DNA from: NCED01 sp035493955
Lineage (GTDB): Bacteria; Pseudomonadota; Alphaproteobacteria; Caulobacterales; Caulobacteraceae
NCBI GenBank assembly: GCA_035493955.1
Contig: DATJHI010000035.1
Span: 223,647-287,646 of the forward strand
Reading direction: 5' to 3'
Length of the DNA stretch: 64,000 nucleotides
Shown here one piece after another: positions 25,768 through 34,018 of the stretch. Positions within the stretch are counted from its first letter, which is position 1. Every line of letters begins with the position of its first letter. The translations under genes were made by a program, and so were the position numbers. The notes beneath the pieces are model-generated. The model was given only the letters and a program-made list of their open reading frames with translations, was not told where the DNA came from and made no database searches.

Positions 25768-26016
25768 ATGTCCGCCAAGAACGGTGGCAAAGGCTCCGGC
25801 GTTTCTCTGCCGGGACTTGAAGGAGCCGAGCCGGTCTGGTCCAGCGAAGAGTGGGAGCCGCCGCCGGACCGGCCGGCGCCGGAGCATGAGCAGGTCGACG
25901 CCTACATCCACGAAATGACTCTCGAATTGGCGGACCTGGCCAGGAAGAACGGCGATCTCGAACTTTCCGACCGCCTCATCGGGGCGGTAGGCCTCAAAAG
26001 GCCGTCCGACAACTAG
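25768..26016 (+). CDS. Hypothetical protein (82 aa)
   Basis: A small soluble protein starting MSAKNGGKGSGVSLPGLEG. Its first half is Gly/Pro-rich and likely disordered; the second half 'QVDAYIHEMTLELADLARKNGDLELSDRLIGAVGL' is a clear helix pair. It resembles small helical proteins annotated only as conserved hypotheticals in Caulobacteraceae. It is transcribed alone from the 228-bp gap shared with the DNA ligase; TTGATT and AATCAA arms at 25685-25711 form a weak inverted repeat in that gap. Confidence 0.65.
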   Translation: MSAKNGGKGSGVSLPGLEGAEPVWSSEEWEPPPDRPAPEHEQVDAYIHEMTLELADLARKNGDLELSDRLIGAVGLKRPSDN

Positions 26017-26070
26017 CTTCGGCGCGACTTGCCCGCCGGGACGATCCGTTTCGCCTGGGGACGGCCCCCT

Positions 26071-26166
26071 TCAACTGAAGGCGGACGGCGGGCGCGCGAC
26101 GAAATAGATGAAGCCGACGGCGACCAAGGTCGCCAGGGCGGTGGTGATCAGAAGAAGGTTTTTCAT
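26071..26166 (-). CDS. 31-residue single-TM microprotein
   Basis: An ORF encoding MKNLLLITTALATLVAVGFIYFVARPPSAFS. It is preceded, on the minus strand, by GGAGG spaced seven bases from the ATG. Nearly the whole peptide is one membrane-spanning helix with a Lys at the N-terminus and a short polar tail. It lies between the 82-aa protein and the glycosyltransferase-like gene. The strong RBS and membrane-helix composition argue for translation, but the length makes chance possible. Confidence 0.5.
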   Translation of the reverse strand: MKNLLLITTALATLVAVGFIYFVARPPSAFS

Positions 26167-26384
26167 GGGGCGCCTCCAGCGCCGGTGAACGGCTCAGTTC
26201 GAATATATATGGGAGGGATATGAAGGCTCTGTGAGGGCCTGCCGGAGCGATCTTTCCCCTCCGCCGACCCGGCTGGGGAATTGGCGAATCCGGATAGTGA
26301 ACGGACAGGGGCTGGACTGAGCCATCGCCCGAGCCAGGGCAGGCGAATCTCTTCTCGCGCTCCATTCGAAGGAGGCCGAACGAG

Positions 26385-27563
26385 ATGAACGTTTTAGTCT
26401 ACCAGGTCATTTCCAACAATAATGTCCTGACAAGGATGTCGGCCTCGTTGGCAAACGCCCTCGCGAATGCCGGCGTAAATGCGTCTCTACTTCCTGTCGC
26501 CGGAGCCGATTCGATAAGGGACGCCGCCCGGCTGATATCCGAGGCGGAAATAGACCACGTCGTCGCGTTCGCCTCGTTCACCGCCGACCTGCAGACCTTG
26601 GACGGCCAATCCCTCTACGACGCCTTGGGATGCGGTCTGGTCGGCTGGGACGTCGATCACCCCGCCTACCAGTTCAAGCGGTTCGCCACCCCGATCCAAA
26701 AGCGCGTCCAGATCTGCGCGTCGCAGTCGCATTTCCGGTTCGCCAGGAGGATGATGGGCTGCCAGGCCGTCGAGCGCCTGATGCTTCCGGCCGTCGACGC
26801 CGTGCCGGACCACAGCCTCCCCATGGAGGAGCGCCCGATCCCGGCCATGGTCGCCATGAGCTGGCTCGGAGAGCCGGACGTCTGGTGGAGCGGGACCAAG
26901 GGAACTCCGGTATACCCCTTGATCGAGGGCGTAGTCGGTCGCCTGCTGGCCGACGAAGAAGTCGATCTGTTCAAGGCCTATGAAGCCGCCGTCGCCGACA
27001 CCGGCCTCCCCGTCGCCTTTGACGAGAACATCAGCAACCTGCTGGCCAACATCGCCCTGTTCGTCCGTCGGTACGACCGGATGCGGCTGGCGCAGGCCCT
27101 GGCGGAGATGGATTTTCCCTGGCTGATCTGCGGAAGCGGATGGCGCGACCGCCTGGGGGAGCGCGCGCATCTCACCTATGGCGACGACCTGGACTACGCC
27201 AACCTGGACGACCTTTATGGAAAATGCCGGGTGGCGCTCAACCTGAATGCCGCGAACGGGGGGAGCGAGCGCGCCATTTCCGCCATGGCGTCCGGCGCCG
27301 CGGTGGTGTCCGACCGCAGCCCGTTGCTGCAAGCCGAGTTCGAGACCCAGGACGCCATCCGGTTCTTCGACCGGCGCCTCCCGTCAACCATCGAGCAGGT
27401 CGTCGCATCGCTGCTGGGGTCGGGCGAGGCCCAGGGCGTCGGGGCCCGGTCGCGCGAGCTGGTTTCGCAGGCGCATCTGTGGTCGCACAGGGCCACTTGC
27501 CTCGTCGAGACCTTGCAAGGCCTGGCGTGCGAACCTCATCTCCAGATGGACGAGGTCAGCTAG
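26385..27563 (+). CDS. Glycosyltransferase-like protein, unassigned
   Basis: A 392-residue soluble protein. The C-terminal part looks like a GT-B nucleotide-sugar domain: 'WLICGSGWRDRL', 'LTYGDDLDYANLDDLYGKCRVALNLN', then 'NGGSERAISAMASGAAVVSDRSPLLQAEF', matching the 'E...am..G...v.d' loop of CgeB/group-1 transferases. The N-terminal part ('MNVLVYQVISNNNVLTRM', 'GLVGWDVDHPAYQF') lacks a clear family. No signal or TM segment is present. It is an orphan, with no polysaccharide genes nearby. The acceptor is unknown. Confidence 0.65.
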   Translation: MNVLVYQVISNNNVLTRMSASLANALANAGVNASLLPVAGADSIRDAARLISEAEIDHVVAFASFTADLQTLDGQSLYDALGCGLVGWDVDHPAYQFKRFATPIQKRVQICASQSHFRFARRMMGCQAVERLMLPAVDAVPDHSLPMEERPIPAMVAMSWLGEPDVWWSGTKGTPVYPLIEGVVGRLLADEEVDLFKAYEAAVADTGLPVAFDENISNLLANIALFVRRYDRMRLAQALAEMDFPWLICGSGWRDRLGERAHLTYGDDLDYANLDDLYGKCRVALNLNAANGGSERAISAMASGAAVVSDRSPLLQAEFETQDAIRFFDRRLPSTIEQVVASLLGSGEAQGVGARSRELVSQAHLWSHRATCLVETLQGLACEPHLQMDEVS

Positions 27564-27584
27564 GGCCGGTTTGACCTCTCCGCC

Positions 27585-28562
27585 TCAGTTGAAGCGGGGT
27601 TTCTTCAGCATGGAGGCGCGGTCCACCGAACGGATCTCCACGTCGAATACGTCCCCGCCCCGAGACAGGGTGAGAGGAACCGTCGCGCCGGCCGCGCCCA
27701 GCGACCACAGGCGGGTGTAGAAGTCGGCGAGGTCGACGACCGGGTGCTCGTCCACCGCCAGGATGATATCGCCGCGGCGCAGCTCCGCCCGCGAAGCCGG
27801 CCCCCCGGCCGCCAGGGCCAGGACCACAACGGACGAATCCACCTCCTGGCAGAACACGCCGAGCCAGGGTCGCGACGGGTGGGCGGGGCGACCGCGGGAC
27901 AGGTCGTCGAGGATCGGCGCGAGCAGTTCGGCCGGAACGCACATGTTGAGGGCGATCGCCTCTCCGCCGGCGGTTTCGTGCTCCACCTGCAGCGACCCCA
28001 GCCCCACCAGCTCTCCCGACGGTCCGATCAGGGCCGCGCCGCTCCAGTGCGGATGGGCCGGCCCGGTGAACAGGGCCTCCTCCAGCAGATATTCCCAGTA
28101 GCCGGCGAAGGCTTCGCGCACGCGGATGCGGCCGACCAGGGCGTGGGCCGCGCCCCCGCCGCCGGCCAGGATCACCGGATCGTTGCGGCTCAGCCGTCGC
28201 GAATCTCCGAGGGGCAGGGCGGGAAGGCCCAGCGGATCGAGGGCGTGGACAAGCCCGAAGCCGGTCACCGGGTCGATGCCGAGCACGTGGGCGGACACGC
28301 GCCGCCCGTCCCCGGTGGTCAGGGTGACGCTTTCGGCCTCCGTGATCAGATAGCCGATGGTGACCACCAGGCCGTCCTCGCGAACCACCACCCCGGCGCC
28401 CGCGCGCTCGGTCCCGAGGGTCGCGGCGGTGAAGGCGTCGTCGGGAACACGGGCCTCCAGGGTGACGACCGACGAAAGCGCGCGGTCGAGGTCGAACCCA
28501 GCGGCGGCGGCCGAAGGCCGTAGCGCCTCGTCCACCTCAAGCTCGCTGAACGGCGATGTCAC
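27585..28562 (-). CDS. Degenerate HtrA-like (S1C) protein with PDZ domain
   Basis: A 325-residue protein with a trypsin-like double-barrel and a C-terminal PDZ domain ('RPWLGVFCQEVDSSVVVLALAAGGPASRAELRRGDIILAVD'). The protease core is degenerate: the His loop reads 'VVTIGYLITEAESV', placing Tyr71 where HtrA has His; the Asp loop reads 'DPVTGFGLV' with Gly101 for Asp; only Ser174 ('HWSGAALIG') remains. No signal peptide is visible, so it may be cytoplasmic. It is probably a non-catalytic peptide-binding adaptor. Convergent with the glycosyltransferase-like gene. Confidence 0.8.
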   Translation of the reverse strand: MTSPFSELEVDEALRPSAAAAGFDLDRALSSVVTLEARVPDDAFTAATLGTERAGAGVVVREDGLVVTIGYLITEAESVTLTTGDGRRVSAHVLGIDPVTGFGLVHALDPLGLPALPLGDSRRLSRNDPVILAGGGGAAHALVGRIRVREAFAGYWEYLLEEALFTGPAHPHWSGAALIGPSGELVGLGSLQVEHETAGGEAIALNMCVPAELLAPILDDLSRGRPAHPSRPWLGVFCQEVDSSVVVLALAAGGPASRAELRRGDIILAVDEHPVVDLADFYTRLWSLGAAGATVPLTLSRGGDVFDVEIRSVDRASMLKKPRFN

Positions 28563-28664
28563 GCATGCGTCTCCCGTGTGTTCATGCTGAATCTAGGCAG
28601 CATGGTCTTTCGGGCAAGCCCGGCGCGGCGCTTAGTCTCGGGGGCTCGATGCACAGCGCGGTGG

Positions 28665-29099
28665 TCAGAGCAGGGTGGAGCAGGACTTGTTGAGGATTCC
28701 GGCGCCGAAGCTGCCCTGGGTCTCGACCTTCCACATGGGGGCGTCGACGGGATCGACCCGACTCTCACCCTTCATGTTGCGCTCCGCATAGTGAGTGATC
28801 TGGAGCACCCGGGTGCTTCGTTTGGCGCAATCGATCTCGTCGACCTCGACGCTGGCCATGGAGGCGAAGTTCATCCGGTTGAACGGGGCCGCCTCTTCGA
28901 AGCGCACATAGACCCGCCGATACGCGCTGTCCGCAGGCGAAGGCGCGGGCTTGATGAACATCATCGTCGCGGCGGACGTGCCGACGAAAACCCAGTCCCG
29001 GGCCTCGACCCCGGCCGTCCAGGACAGATCCGGATCGTCCACCGCCGCGGCGGCGGGCGTGGATGCGGCGCAGAACAGCGCCATCAGCAACCATTTCAT
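28665..29099 (-). CDS. Secreted protein, surface-adhesin E-like (tentative)
   Basis: A 144-residue protein with a signal peptide ('MKWLLMALFCAASTPAAAA'). The mature part is beta-rich: 'DWVFVGTSAATMMFIKP', 'RRVYVRFEEAAPF', 'SMASVEVDEIDCAKRSTRVLQITHY', with two Cys that may pair. The pattern resembles the small adhesin-E-like domain found in many secreted proteins of proteobacteria; this assignment is by appearance only. It sits 24 bp from the stop of the sugar-dehydrogenase gene on the same strand and may be its downstream partner. Confidence 0.55.
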   Translation of the reverse strand: MKWLLMALFCAASTPAAAAVDDPDLSWTAGVEARDWVFVGTSAATMMFIKPAPSPADSAYRRVYVRFEEAAPFNRMNFASMASVEVDEIDCAKRSTRVLQITHYAERNMKGESRVDPVDAPMWKVETQGSFGAGILNKSCSTLL

Positions 29100-29123
29100 G
29101 AGCGGACTCCCCGCGCGCCCGCC

Positions 29124-30401
29124 CTATTTCGGGGTCAGCTTCATCAGCCTGCCTTGGTCGGTCAGGACATAGACCGCCCCTTCAGGTCCGACGCGGACGT
29201 CGCGGATCCGGTTCTTCCAGTCCACAAGCAGAGGCTCCTCGTCCACGACCTTGTCGCCGGACAGGGTCAGGCGGTCCAGCATCACCCCGCGCAGGGCGCC
29301 GACCAGGACGCTGCCCTTCCACTGGGGAAACAGGCCCGCGTTGTAGAAGGCCAGGCCCGAGGGTGCGATTACCGGATCCCAGTAGTAGCGGGGCTGCTCC
29401 ATCCCGGCCTTTTCGGTGAGGCCGCCGTTGATCTTCTCCCCCGGATAATCGATGCCGTGGACGATGACCGGCCAGCCGTAGTTCTTGCCGGGCAGGATCA
29501 GGTTCAGCTCGTCGCCGCCACGGGGGCCGTGCTCGGTTTCCCACAACCGCCCCTGGGGGTCGAAGGCCAGGCCCTCTTCGCTGCGGTGGCCGAGGGACCA
29601 GATCTCGGGCAGGGCGCCGGGGGTCGAGGCGAAGGGATTGCCGGGAACCGGGGCGCCGTCGGGGGTGATGTGCACCATCTTGCCCAGGTGGGTGTCGAGC
29701 TGCTGGGCCCTGTCCCACGGCGGCGAGCGGGAGCGGTCGCCGATGATCGCGAACAGGTTGCCGTCGCGGGCGACGGCGATGCGGCCTCCGGCGTTGATGT
29801 TCTCGCTTTCGGGCAGCGCGGGCTTGGCCCGGAAGATCACCTTCAGGTCCTTCAGGGTGCCGGCGGCCTGGTCGAGCGTGGCGCGGGCGACGACGATCTG
29901 GCTGTCGCCCTGGCCGACGGGCTCGCAGTACATGAAGAAGATCCGGTGGTTGGTCCCGAACTTCGGGTCGACCACCACGTCCAGCAGACCGACCTGGCCC
30001 TGGAAGCTGACCTTGGGTACGCCGCCCAAAGGAGCGGAAAGGGTCCCCTTGCCGTCGACGATGCGCATGGCGCCGGCCCGCTCGGTGACCAACATCTTGC
30101 TGTCGGGCAGGAAGGCCAGGGCCCAGGGCGCCTTCAACTGGTCGGTGAGGACGGTGACCTGGTAGGGGGCGGTGGGGCGGTACGGCGCCCGGGTCTGGCC
30201 GGGGAAGGCGGGCTTGTCGGTGGAAAGCTCGGGCGGACGGGTCTCGATCGGCTGGCCGGGGACCATGACCGGCGTCGGAAAGATGCGGTTCGCCGCCACC
30301 GGCGGCGGCGGCGGCGGGGTCTGCGACGGGGGAGGTTGGGCGGCGGCAAGCGTGGGGACGGTGGCGCAGGCCAGCCAGATGCTCGTCTCCAGCCGCTTCA
30401 T
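29124..30401 (-). CDS. PQQ-dependent sugar dehydrogenase family beta-propeller
   Basis: A 425-residue periplasmic protein. A signal peptide and a Pro-rich linker ('PPPSQTPPPPPP') precede a six-bladed soluble glucose/aldose dehydrogenase propeller: 'LKAPWALAFLPDSKMLVTERAG', 'QVGLLDVVVDPKF', 'IFFMYCEP', 'GHRSEEGLAFDP', 'ETEHGPRGGDELN', 'GKNYGWP'. In the block corresponding to the catalytic-base His of the family ('NH.GGR') it has 'NINAGGR', with Asn203. Quinone-dependent oxidation of a sugar or related alcohol is the family role, but this substitution leaves the activity uncertain. ATG 30401 is chosen over 30527 for the signal peptide. Confidence 0.85.
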   Translation of the reverse strand: MKRLETSIWLACATVPTLAAAQPPPSQTPPPPPPVAANRIFPTPVMVPGQPIETRPPELSTDKPAFPGQTRAPYRPTAPYQVTVLTDQLKAPWALAFLPDSKMLVTERAGAMRIVDGKGTLSAPLGGVPKVSFQGQVGLLDVVVDPKFGTNHRIFFMYCEPVGQGDSQIVVARATLDQAAGTLKDLKVIFRAKPALPESENINAGGRIAVARDGNLFAIIGDRSRSPPWDRAQQLDTHLGKMVHITPDGAPVPGNPFASTPGALPEIWSLGHRSEEGLAFDPQGRLWETEHGPRGGDELNLILPGKNYGWPVIVHGIDYPGEKINGGLTEKAGMEQPRYYWDPVIAPSGLAFYNAGLFPQWKGSVLVGALRGVMLDRLTLSGDKVVDEEPLLVDWKNRIRDVRVGPEGAVYVLTDQGRLMKLTPK

Positions 30402-30596
30402 GGTGCTCTCCCAGGTGTCGCCAAAACCTAGCCCGTTTCGCGGCTCTGTCCATAAACCGGTCGGCGACGGCGCCGGTTTCCCCCTGACGTTCAGGGGCCC
30501 GCCCACAAGATCAGGATGGTTTTGCATCGAAATCCAAAATCATGAGAGGTGATCGGTTCGAGACGTTCGGAGTGGACGGCTTCAGGGAGCGGCGCG

Positions 30597-31574
30597 GTGC
30601 AGGGCAAGATCGGACTGGAAGAGCATTTCGCCATCCCCGAAACCCTGATGGATTCGGCCGGCTTCGCGCCGCCCGACTGTTGGCCGATCCTGCGCGCCCG
30701 GCTGCTCGACATCCACGAGGAACGTCTTCGCCAGATGGATGCGCACGGCATGGAGCTGATGGTCCTGTCGCTCAACGCGCCCGCGATCCAGGCTATCGCC
30801 GACACGACCGCCGCCGTGGACATGGCCAGGCGCGCCAACGATTTCCTGGCGGAGCAGGTGGCGCGGCGGCCCGACCGCTTCCAGGCTTTCGCCGCCTTGC
30901 CGATGCAGGACGCCGAGGCCGCCGCCGACGAACTCAGGCGATGCGTGCGCGACCTCGGTTTCAAGGGGACCCTGGTCAACGGCTTCTCACAGGTGAACCG
31001 AGGATCCGGGACGGCCTATTACGACCACCCCGACTACCTGCCGTTCTGGGCCGAGGCGGAAAGCCTGGACGCGCCCTTCTACCTGCATCCCCGCAACCCG
31101 CTTCCCGCGGACAGCGCCCTGTACGAGGGCCATGGTTGGCTGATGGGACCCACCTGGGCCTTCGGCCAGGAAACCGCGGTCCACGCCCTGAGGCTGATGG
31201 GGTCGGGACTGTTCGACAAACACCCCGGACTGAAGGTCGTGCTCGGCCATATGGGCGAGGGGTTGCCCTATTCGATGTGGCGGGTCGACAACCGCAACGG
31301 CTGGATGAAGGCCCCGCCCGGCCATGCCGCCGCCCATCCGATCGGCCACTACTTCAGCCGCAACTTCTGGCTCACCACCTCGGGCAATTTCCGCACCCAG
31401 AGCCTCGTCGACGCCCTGCTGGAGCTGGGATCGGACCGCCTGCTGTTTTCCACCGACTGGCCGTTCGAGGCCGTGGCCGACGCCTGCACCTGGTTCGACG
31501 CCTGTTCGATCAGCGAGAACGACCGGATCAAGATCGGGCGGACCAACGCCCAGGCCTTGTTCAAGCTGGGTTAG
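30597..31574 (+). CDS. Amidohydrolase-family decarboxylase, gamma-resorcylate decarboxylase-like
   Basis: A 325-residue TIM-barrel enzyme of the ACMSD-type amidohydrolase family. 'GKIGLEEHFAIPETL' gives the ExH metal ligands, with further ligands in 'PFYLHPRNP' and 'LFSTDWPFE'; 'VVLGHMGEGLPY' supplies another active-site His. Its whole-length resemblance in motif and spacing to characterised 2,6-dihydroxybenzoate (gamma-resorcylate) decarboxylases is strong. The enzyme would convert 2,6-dihydroxybenzoate and resorcinol. GTG 30597 follows AGGGAG by eight bases and gives the family N-terminus. The usual resorcinol-pathway genes are not adjacent. Confidence 0.85.
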   Translation: MQGKIGLEEHFAIPETLMDSAGFAPPDCWPILRARLLDIHEERLRQMDAHGMELMVLSLNAPAIQAIADTTAAVDMARRANDFLAEQVARRPDRFQAFAALPMQDAEAAADELRRCVRDLGFKGTLVNGFSQVNRGSGTAYYDHPDYLPFWAEAESLDAPFYLHPRNPLPADSALYEGHGWLMGPTWAFGQETAVHALRLMGSGLFDKHPGLKVVLGHMGEGLPYSMWRVDNRNGWMKAPPGHAAAHPIGHYFSRNFWLTTSGNFRTQSLVDALLELGSDRLLFSTDWPFEAVADACTWFDACSISENDRIKIGRTNAQALFKLG

Positions 31575-31578
31575 GCCG

Positions 31579-33348
31579 TCAGGCGGAGCGTGCAGGCCAG
31601 GCGATGGGCGGGGGCGGCCGGTCCACGGCCTTGAAGATGGCGGCGTACAGGGCCGTGGGCCCGATCGGCTTGGCCACGTGCCCGTTCATCCCGGCCGCCC
31701 GGCACGCCCGCAGATCGTCGGCCATGACATTGGCGCTGAGGGCGAGGACCGGGACCGTGGCGTTGGGGCCGCCTGCGGCGCGGAGCAGCCGGGTCGCCGC
31801 GAGGCCGTCCATCACCGGCATGCGCATGTCCATCAGCACCAGGTCGAAGGGTTCCGCGGCCAGCAGGTCGAGGGCCTCGCGGCCATTCTCGGCGGTGGTC
31901 ACGATCGCCTCGATCGGCTGCAGGTAGAGGCTGACGATCTGCAGGTTGTTGGGGTTGTCGTCGACCACCAGGATGCGCAGGGCCGTCCGCGGCATGGCCG
32001 CTCCGTCGCCGTTGGCGGCCATGGCCGTGCCCGCAGGAAGCGGAACATAAGGCAGCTCCAACCGGAAGGTCGAACCGGCGTCGGTCGCCGATTCCACCGT
32101 GATCGTCCCCGCCATGGCTTCGGTCAGCTTTCGGCAGACGCTGAGGCCGATGCCGCTGCCGCCGAACTGGCGGGTGATCGAGGCGTCGCCCTGCTCGAAG
32201 GGGGTGAAGATCCGCGCCATCGTCTCCGCGTCCATCCCGTGGCCGGTGTCGGCGACCTCGATGACCAAGCGCTCGCCGTCGGAGCCTGACCTGGCCGCAT
32301 AGCGGAGCGTCACCGCCCCGGCGGCGGTGAATTTGATCGCGTTGGACAGGAGGTTGAAGATGATCTGCTTGACCCGGTTGGCGTCGACCACGGCGCCGAT
32401 CGGCGCCGTCGGGCTGATCTCCACGTGCAGCTTGAGGCCCCGCTCCGCCGCCTTCGGCCGCCACAGGTTGGCGGCGCGCTGGACCAGGGCGGTCATGTCC
32501 GCCGGGTCAGGCGTGATCTCCAGCTTGCCCGCCTCGATGCGCGACAGCTCCAGCACGTCGTTGACCACGTTGAGCATCAGCCCGCCGGAGTCGAGGATCA
32601 GCTCCACCAGTTCGCGCTGCTTGGGGGCGAGGGACGTGTTCAGCAGGACATTGGCCGCCCCCAGGACGCCGTTCATCGGCGTGCGCACCTCATGGCTCAT
32701 GTTGGCGAGGAAGGTGGTCTTGGCGGCGTTGGCCGCTTCCGCCAATTTGCGGTTCTCGACCGCCTCGATGCGCAAGGCCTGGGCGGCGACCAGGCGGAAC
32801 CTGTAGTCGCGCCACAGGGCCGCCAGATAGACGATCAGCAACAGGCCGCAGCAACTGCCGGTCAGCCCGGCGGTCAGCCGGCCAGGGCCGAACCCGAATA
32901 TCGGCACCAGGACCATATAGCCGACCAGGGGCGCTGCGCAGGCGACGAACAGTTCCGTCGCCGCCAGGCACGAGGTGACCAATTGGATCATCGTCCCGGA
33001 CAGGAGCAGGGCGGTCGCCAGGATGCCGATGTCGCCGCACCGGGTCCACATATGCCAGGTCGGGAAGCCGACGATCAGGAAGCTCAACGACGACAGGCCA
33101 TAGATGGACAGGCGCGTGGATCGCCGGCCGAAGTCGTTTTGTCCCGCCGTCGTCTGCCTCATGATCACGAACTGGATCGTCAGGTAGAGGGCGAACCAGG
33201 GGACCGCCAGCGGCCAATGGCCGACGGTGGCCAGCAGGATGGCGATGAACAGCATCAGGACGATGCGCAGCGGTGCGCTTCGGTTGCGGATCGCCAAGGC
33301 GGCGCCTAAGCCGAACTCCCCATCGCGCACCGCATTACGGTCCAACAT
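31579..33348 (-). CDS. Membrane hybrid histidine kinase (HK-REC)
   Basis: A 589-residue protein. The first 180 residues hold about six TM segments of an unassigned sensor region ('IVLMLFIAILLATVGHWPL' to 'CCGLLLIVYLAALW'). HisKA carries His219 in 'NMSHEVRTPMNGVLG'; the HATPase has 'NLLSNAIKFT', 'DTGHGMD' and 'GGSGIGLSVCRKL'. A C-terminal receiver has 'ILVVDDN' and Asp507 in 'LVLMDMRMPVMDG'. The frame is open upstream to 34290, but MLDRNAVRDG at 33348 gives a normal length and does not overrun the YccF gene. Convergent with the decarboxylase gene, five bases apart. Confidence 0.92.
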   Translation of the reverse strand: MLDRNAVRDGEFGLGAALAIRNRSAPLRIVLMLFIAILLATVGHWPLAVPWFALYLTIQFVIMRQTTAGQNDFGRRSTRLSIYGLSSLSFLIVGFPTWHMWTRCGDIGILATALLLSGTMIQLVTSCLAATELFVACAAPLVGYMVLVPIFGFGPGRLTAGLTGSCCGLLLIVYLAALWRDYRFRLVAAQALRIEAVENRKLAEAANAAKTTFLANMSHEVRTPMNGVLGAANVLLNTSLAPKQRELVELILDSGGLMLNVVNDVLELSRIEAGKLEITPDPADMTALVQRAANLWRPKAAERGLKLHVEISPTAPIGAVVDANRVKQIIFNLLSNAIKFTAAGAVTLRYAARSGSDGERLVIEVADTGHGMDAETMARIFTPFEQGDASITRQFGGSGIGLSVCRKLTEAMAGTITVESATDAGSTFRLELPYVPLPAGTAMAANGDGAAMPRTALRILVVDDNPNNLQIVSLYLQPIEAIVTTAENGREALDLLAAEPFDLVLMDMRMPVMDGLAATRLLRAAGGPNATVPVLALSANVMADDLRACRAAGMNGHVAKPIGPTALYAAIFKAVDRPPPPIAWPARSA

Positions 33349-33422
33349 AGGTCCGGCATAGACCGAAGGGGAAAATGTACCGTTAAGGCCCCCCCGAGGG
33401 GCGCCTGGAGTTCGGTCAAGCT

Positions 33423-33812
33423 TCACGTCTCGACCACCCGCGTCCCCACCGGCGCCAGCGAAAAGCCGGCGAGCTTCAGGTGCTGCAGCCCGAAGGGGAT
33501 GCCGACGACGGAGCAGATCAGCAGGATCGCCAGCACCAGGTGTTGCAAGGCCAGCCACCAGCCGGCGAAGATGAACCAGACCACGTTCAAGAGCCCGTCC
33601 AGCAGGCCGGAGCCGCCGCTTCCGTCGACGGCGTTCCTGGGCAGGACCTGCCGGCCGAACGGAGCGGCCGAGAACCCTGCGATGCGGAAGGCGGCGAAGG
33701 CCCAGGGCAGGCCGACGACGGTGCAGGCCAGGACCACGCCGGCGAGCAGCCAGGCCAGCAGGGAAATCCAGCCGCCGAACACGAACCACAGGATGTTGAG
33801 CAGCAATTTCAC
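33423..33812 (-). CDS. YccF domain inner-membrane protein
   Basis: A 129-residue protein beginning VKLLLNILWFVFGGWIS with a GTG start preceded by GAGG. It has the family's two repeated units: 'LLNILWFVFGGW...LACTVVGLPWAFAAFRIAGFSAAPFG' and 'LLNVVWFIFAGWW...LLICSVVGIPFGLQHLKLAGFSLAPVG', each with two hydrophobic segments. YccF proteins are membrane proteins of unknown function. No operon partners are obvious; the hybrid kinase starts 75 bp downstream on the same strand. Confidence 0.88.
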   Translation of the reverse strand: MKLLLNILWFVFGGWISLLAWLLAGVVLACTVVGLPWAFAAFRIAGFSAAPFGRQVLPRNAVDGSGGSGLLDGLLNVVWFIFAGWWLALQHLVLAILLICSVVGIPFGLQHLKLAGFSLAPVGTRVVET

Positions 33813-34018
33813 GGGCGGCCTCGTCTGGGCGGCCCACTGTACGCGAACCCGGGAATTTCGTTGCAGTCGCAATGGACAAAAGCGTTCCGGTGGCGCACCT
33901 GCATCCTCGCAGCAAGGATTGCGGACCGGTGCGGGCGCCGCAAGGTGACCTTGGGCGCGCGGGACGAACCCGTGCTCGATAAGCCGCCATATGAGCGGCA
34001 GGGTGGGGAGGAATGGCC

